Assembly: GCA_012976225.1 (NCBI GenBank)
Contig: JAAVVG010000024.1
Span: forward strand, 248,001-312,000
Direction: 5' to 3'
From: Golubevia sp. BC0850
Taxonomy: Eukaryota; Basidiomycota; Exobasidiomycetes; Golubeviales; Golubeviaceae
DNA length: 64,000 nucleotides
In this document: positions 61,655 to 64,000 of the stretch, in pieces
Position numbering within the stretch: the stretch's first letter is position 1
Layout: every line of letters begins with the position of its first letter
Made by a program: the position numbers and the translations under genes
Notes under the pieces: model-generated
The model's input: only the letters and a program-made list of their open reading frames with translations
The model's database searches: none
Told to the model about the DNA's origin: nothing

Positions 61655-62524
61655 TTGCTCCTGCAATCGAAGAAGTGAGTCCTTCAAGGAAAATTCCAGA
61701 AACTAGTGGTCCCCTACCGACGCTAATTCCTCCACCCTTCACTCTCGTGTCCTTCTCAGTCGGAAGAAACGTGATGTGCTCTCTCCAGTCTCTCTTCCTC
61801 AGAATATCTCAATAGTCCTCAAAGTCTCAAGTCTCAAAACGCTATTTCAAAAGCGAAAAGCAGCTCCATTTCAAACTATCAATTCAAGCATAATAGACAC
61901 TCATATCATGTTTCAAACTCAACTTTCCGTCTACATCATGATCAAAACGATTCCAAGAGCTGGTCTCTTCTAAATCAAACAAAAACTTTCCGTTTCTTTC
62001 TTACGCTTAGCTCTTTCCTTCTATTTCCTTCTCTCTTCCGCAGCAGCCTCTCAGTCCAGACTTCCCTTTTCGTTTTGCATTCTCTTTTTTTCTTCCTTCG
62101 TTCTTCGATGTAGCCTTTTGTGTCGACCTCTTTGGATCGCGTTCTTTGAATCATAACTTCCCTTTGTCATTGAAAGTATTTGAACGAGTAAAAGATGTGA
62201 TGCACTAGTTGTTCTTTCTAGCAACATTGCTTCATAGAGTGAGGATAAGCAAAGCGGAGGCTCCAAACAGAGAAAGGGACTACGCTTATCCAGTGCCTCT
62301 ATAAAACTTTGCTAAAGTTGAGTCACTCAGAATACAAGCTAAAGATCTGTAGCACGGTCTGATGGAAGGGTTGTTGGAGGGAAGAGAGAAAGAGAGAAGG
62401 AGGTGGCTGTGCTGCACGCCCCATGCACAGCCCTTTTGCTTGAGTCCAACGGCTTCCCCTCAAAATTCTACCTTTCATCACATTCCATCGGTCGAAAAGA
62501 AATGGCTGTGTTCCACTAAAGAGG
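61655..62524. other. Intergenic, no gene recognised
   Basis: 3' flank of the SH3 gene and distal promoter of the small Gly/Tyr-rich gene. Contains a further TATA-like CTATAAAA near 62299 and a short imperfect inverted repeat (GGCTGTG ... CACAGCC) near 62404-62431. Confidence 0.45.
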
Positions 62525-62532
62525 TATATAAG
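62525..62532 (+). promoter_or_regulatory. TATA box of the Gly/Tyr-rich protein gene
   Basis: TATATAAG about 90 bp upstream of the ATG, followed by the (ACTCA)n leader. Confidence 0.75.
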
Positions 62533-62590
62533 AGACGATCAAGTTGACCTTGAATGTTCTCCATCAAATCAACTTCTCATCTTTACACCA

Positions 62591-62620
62591 ACTCAACTCA
62601 ACTCAACTCAACTCAACTCA
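62591..62620 (+). repeat. (ACTCA)6 repeat in the 5' leader
   Basis: Six perfect copies of ACTCA ending three bases before the start codon, so the transcript leader is G-free and unstructured just ahead of the ATG. Confidence 0.95.
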
Positions 62621-62623
62621 ACA

Positions 62624-63138
62624 ATGTCTTACCCATCAGCCAACCACTACGTTCCATCTACCTACCCAGGATCTCCAGATCTCAACCAATCTTCATATCC
62701 ATCTAGTCCTTACTCTTCCGGATATGGATCTCCAGCTCCTGTTTCCAGGGGAGGAGAATCCAACTCTTACTACGGATCGTCGCCACCAGCAGTCAACTCT
62801 TCTCAGTATCCTCAGCAACAGCAAGTCCAGTATGACGCTCAGGGCAACCCGATCCCGATGGACGGAGAAAGAGGTCTGGGGACGATGGCAGCCGGTGGAA
62901 TGATGGGATGGGGAGCCAACAAGCTCAGCGGGAACAAAGTCGGAGGAGGAAAGAGCTTCTTCGGAGGCGCTGTACTAGCTCAGGTTGGAAAGAAGGTTTA
63001 CGAGAAGATGGACGAGAAGAAGAATGGAAAGCATGGTGAGTGGACGACCTTGACTTTGATATGAGGGTGGGCTTCCATTCTGGATCTTCTTCTGACGACC
63101 AACTCTCCTGTACTCTTTTCACAGGCAAAAAGCACTAG
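62624..63138 (+). CDS. Small Tyr/Ser/Gly-rich protein with glycine-zipper-like segment
   Basis: 141 residues from exons 62624-63035 and 63125-63138; the second exon adds only GKKH before the stop. The N-terminal half is a low-complexity Ser/Tyr/Pro/Gln region (SYPSSPYSSGYGSPAP, SQYPQQQQVQY). The second half, GTMAAGGMMGWGANKLSG then GGGKSFFGGAVLAQVGKKVY, has spaced small residues suited to helix packing in a membrane, followed by a Lys/Glu-rich end. No signal peptide. No family recognised. A good TATA box and an A/C-rich leader suggest strong, possibly stress-linked expression. Confidence 0.72.
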
Positions 63139-63687
63139 ACGTTTCTAATCTTTCTACTTTGATGACTTCTCTCTAAGTCTCTAATGGACCATTTCCGTTT
63201 TCTTCTTTACCACAAGTTTCCTCTTTGTAAATCTGTGTCTCGAACATTGTCCATATCATTCCAATCTGTATTCTCCAAGACAACCATCACTATCACTAAA
63301 CTCAGCTGTATCATAATGATCCTTTCAATATTTTCACATCCTTTGTACTCTTTGAACCCTCGCAGACTGGCGCCATGGATCCGACCTTGCCTGAGTCGAC
63401 TTCTTCGCAACCCCCCTTGATCCAGGTTCAACGCTCGAGGTCTCCCAATATCCGACCGACCTTCATTTCTAACGACACCAGACATTTGAAACTGAGCTAT
63501 GACTTTGATCTATCTGTTCCAACTCTTGCATTTAGTTGCAACTTCAGTGTTTCGCGATCAGCTCAAAGACGCATAGGAAGAGGAATGAAGAAGGACTGTA
63601 TGCATGAGGTCTAGATAACAAATTATAGAATACAAGGTTGATGAAACATGTGATGAACAGAAATCAGTACTGAGACTCGAAATGTGA
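63139..63687. other. Convergent intergenic region
   Basis: 3' flanks of the Gly/Tyr-rich gene (+) and deoxyhypusine synthase (-). No gene recognised. Confidence 0.5.
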
Positions 63688-64000
63688 TCAAGAGGTGAGA
63701 CTTTTCTGAGCTGACCAGTGTGCTTTTCCAAATCTGCGAGAGAGAGAAAAGAGAAAAGAACGTCAGATCAAGGGCGAAAATGTGTGAAGTTGAATTGTTA
63801 TTGAATTGTCTCCTCCTTTTGATACTCACGTGGCAGCTACGATTAGAGGGAAGATGATCGTGGCATCACAATAGACCTTGACGTTTTCTCCCCCTCGTTC
63901 TTTACTCTTGATCTTTCCCCAACTGATTGCTTCATCAGGTCTAGCTCCACTATCAGATCCATCGAATTCTTGACCAGTGTTGATATAGACAGCGTAGTCT
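63688..64000 (-). CDS. DYS1: Deoxyhypusine synthase, 3' end (partial)
   Basis: NAD-dependent enzyme that moves the aminobutyl group of spermidine onto a lysine of eIF5A. Only the C-terminus is present; the gene runs off the right edge. Exons on the - strand: 64000-63830 and 63733-63688. The translation begins [20 protein letters not shown], continues [10 protein letters not shown], whose lysine is the catalytic one in known enzymes, then [19 protein letters not shown] and ends WSAQKSLTS*. The match to the family's last ~75 residues is close. Confidence 0.95.

Noticed and set aside
1-64000. Mobile elements, virus-like elements, CRISPR arrays
   Set aside because: No transposase, reverse transcriptase, integrase, capsid or long terminal repeat was recognised; simple repeats present are short microsatellites and small tandem duplications.

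Overview
The window looks like one contig from a basidiomycete fungus. Genes are intron-rich, with short GTGAGT/GTAAGT...YAG introns of roughly 50-150 nt and a few of 500-600 nt. Both strands are densely coded, and the gene set is fungal: a Zn(2)Cys(6) regulator, an Ime2/Crk1-type kinase, a methanol-oxidase-type GMC enzyme, exocyst Sec8, APC4, a fungal indoleamine dioxygenase, a basidiomycete-type multi-pass membrane protein and a 'glycopeptide'-type secreted protein. The sequence alone does not place it more precisely. Exon limits were read by eye from splice signals plus reading-frame continuity and may be off by a base or two.

Layout, left to right: cytosolic HSP70 with heat-shock elements (+, 0.5-3.6 kb). 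A decayed stretch (3.6-7.1 kb) holds an F-box/LRR relic (-) and a C2H2 zinc-finger relic (+). Zn-cluster transcription factor (-, 7.1-11.6 kb), divergent from an Ime2/Crk1-like kinase (+, 12.1-16.7 kb). Alcohol oxidase (+, 17.6-20.7 kb), convergent with SEC8 (-, 21.2-26.1 kb), which shares a 215-bp divergent promoter with APC4 (+, 26.3-30.4 kb). Secreted glycopeptide-type protein (+, 31.2-32.0 kb). Cystathionine beta-lyase fused to mevalonate kinase (-, 32.2-35.7 kb). Indoleamine 2,3-dioxygenase (-, 36.3-38.6 kb). A doubtful fragment (+, 39.1-39.6 kb). Small secreted protein (-, 39.7-40.6 kb). Very large PP4R1-like HEAT protein (-, 41.7-48.2 kb). Multi-pass membrane protein (-, 49.2-51.0 kb). 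GPI-type secreted protein (-, 52.3-53.6 kb), divergent from a peroxisomal acyl/oxalyl-CoA synthetase (+, 53.9-55.9 kb). Large SH3 protein (+, 56.6-61.7 kb). Small Gly/Tyr-rich protein (+, 62.6-63.1 kb). 3' end of deoxyhypusine synthase (-, running off the right edge).

The genes do not form an obvious cluster. Most are housekeeping or regulatory: protein folding, exocytosis, anaphase-promoting complex, phosphatase regulation, hypusination, sterol/isoprenoid and sulfur amino-acid metabolism. Two enzymes, alcohol oxidase and the AKL-ended CoA ligase, belong to classically peroxisomal families, but only the second keeps a recognisable targeting tripeptide.

The most striking object is the single reading frame that joins a complete cystathionine beta-lyase to a complete mevalonate kinase through a linker of about 100 residues with no internal methionine. 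I found no rRNA, tRNA, CRISPR array, transposase, reverse transcriptase or virus-like element.
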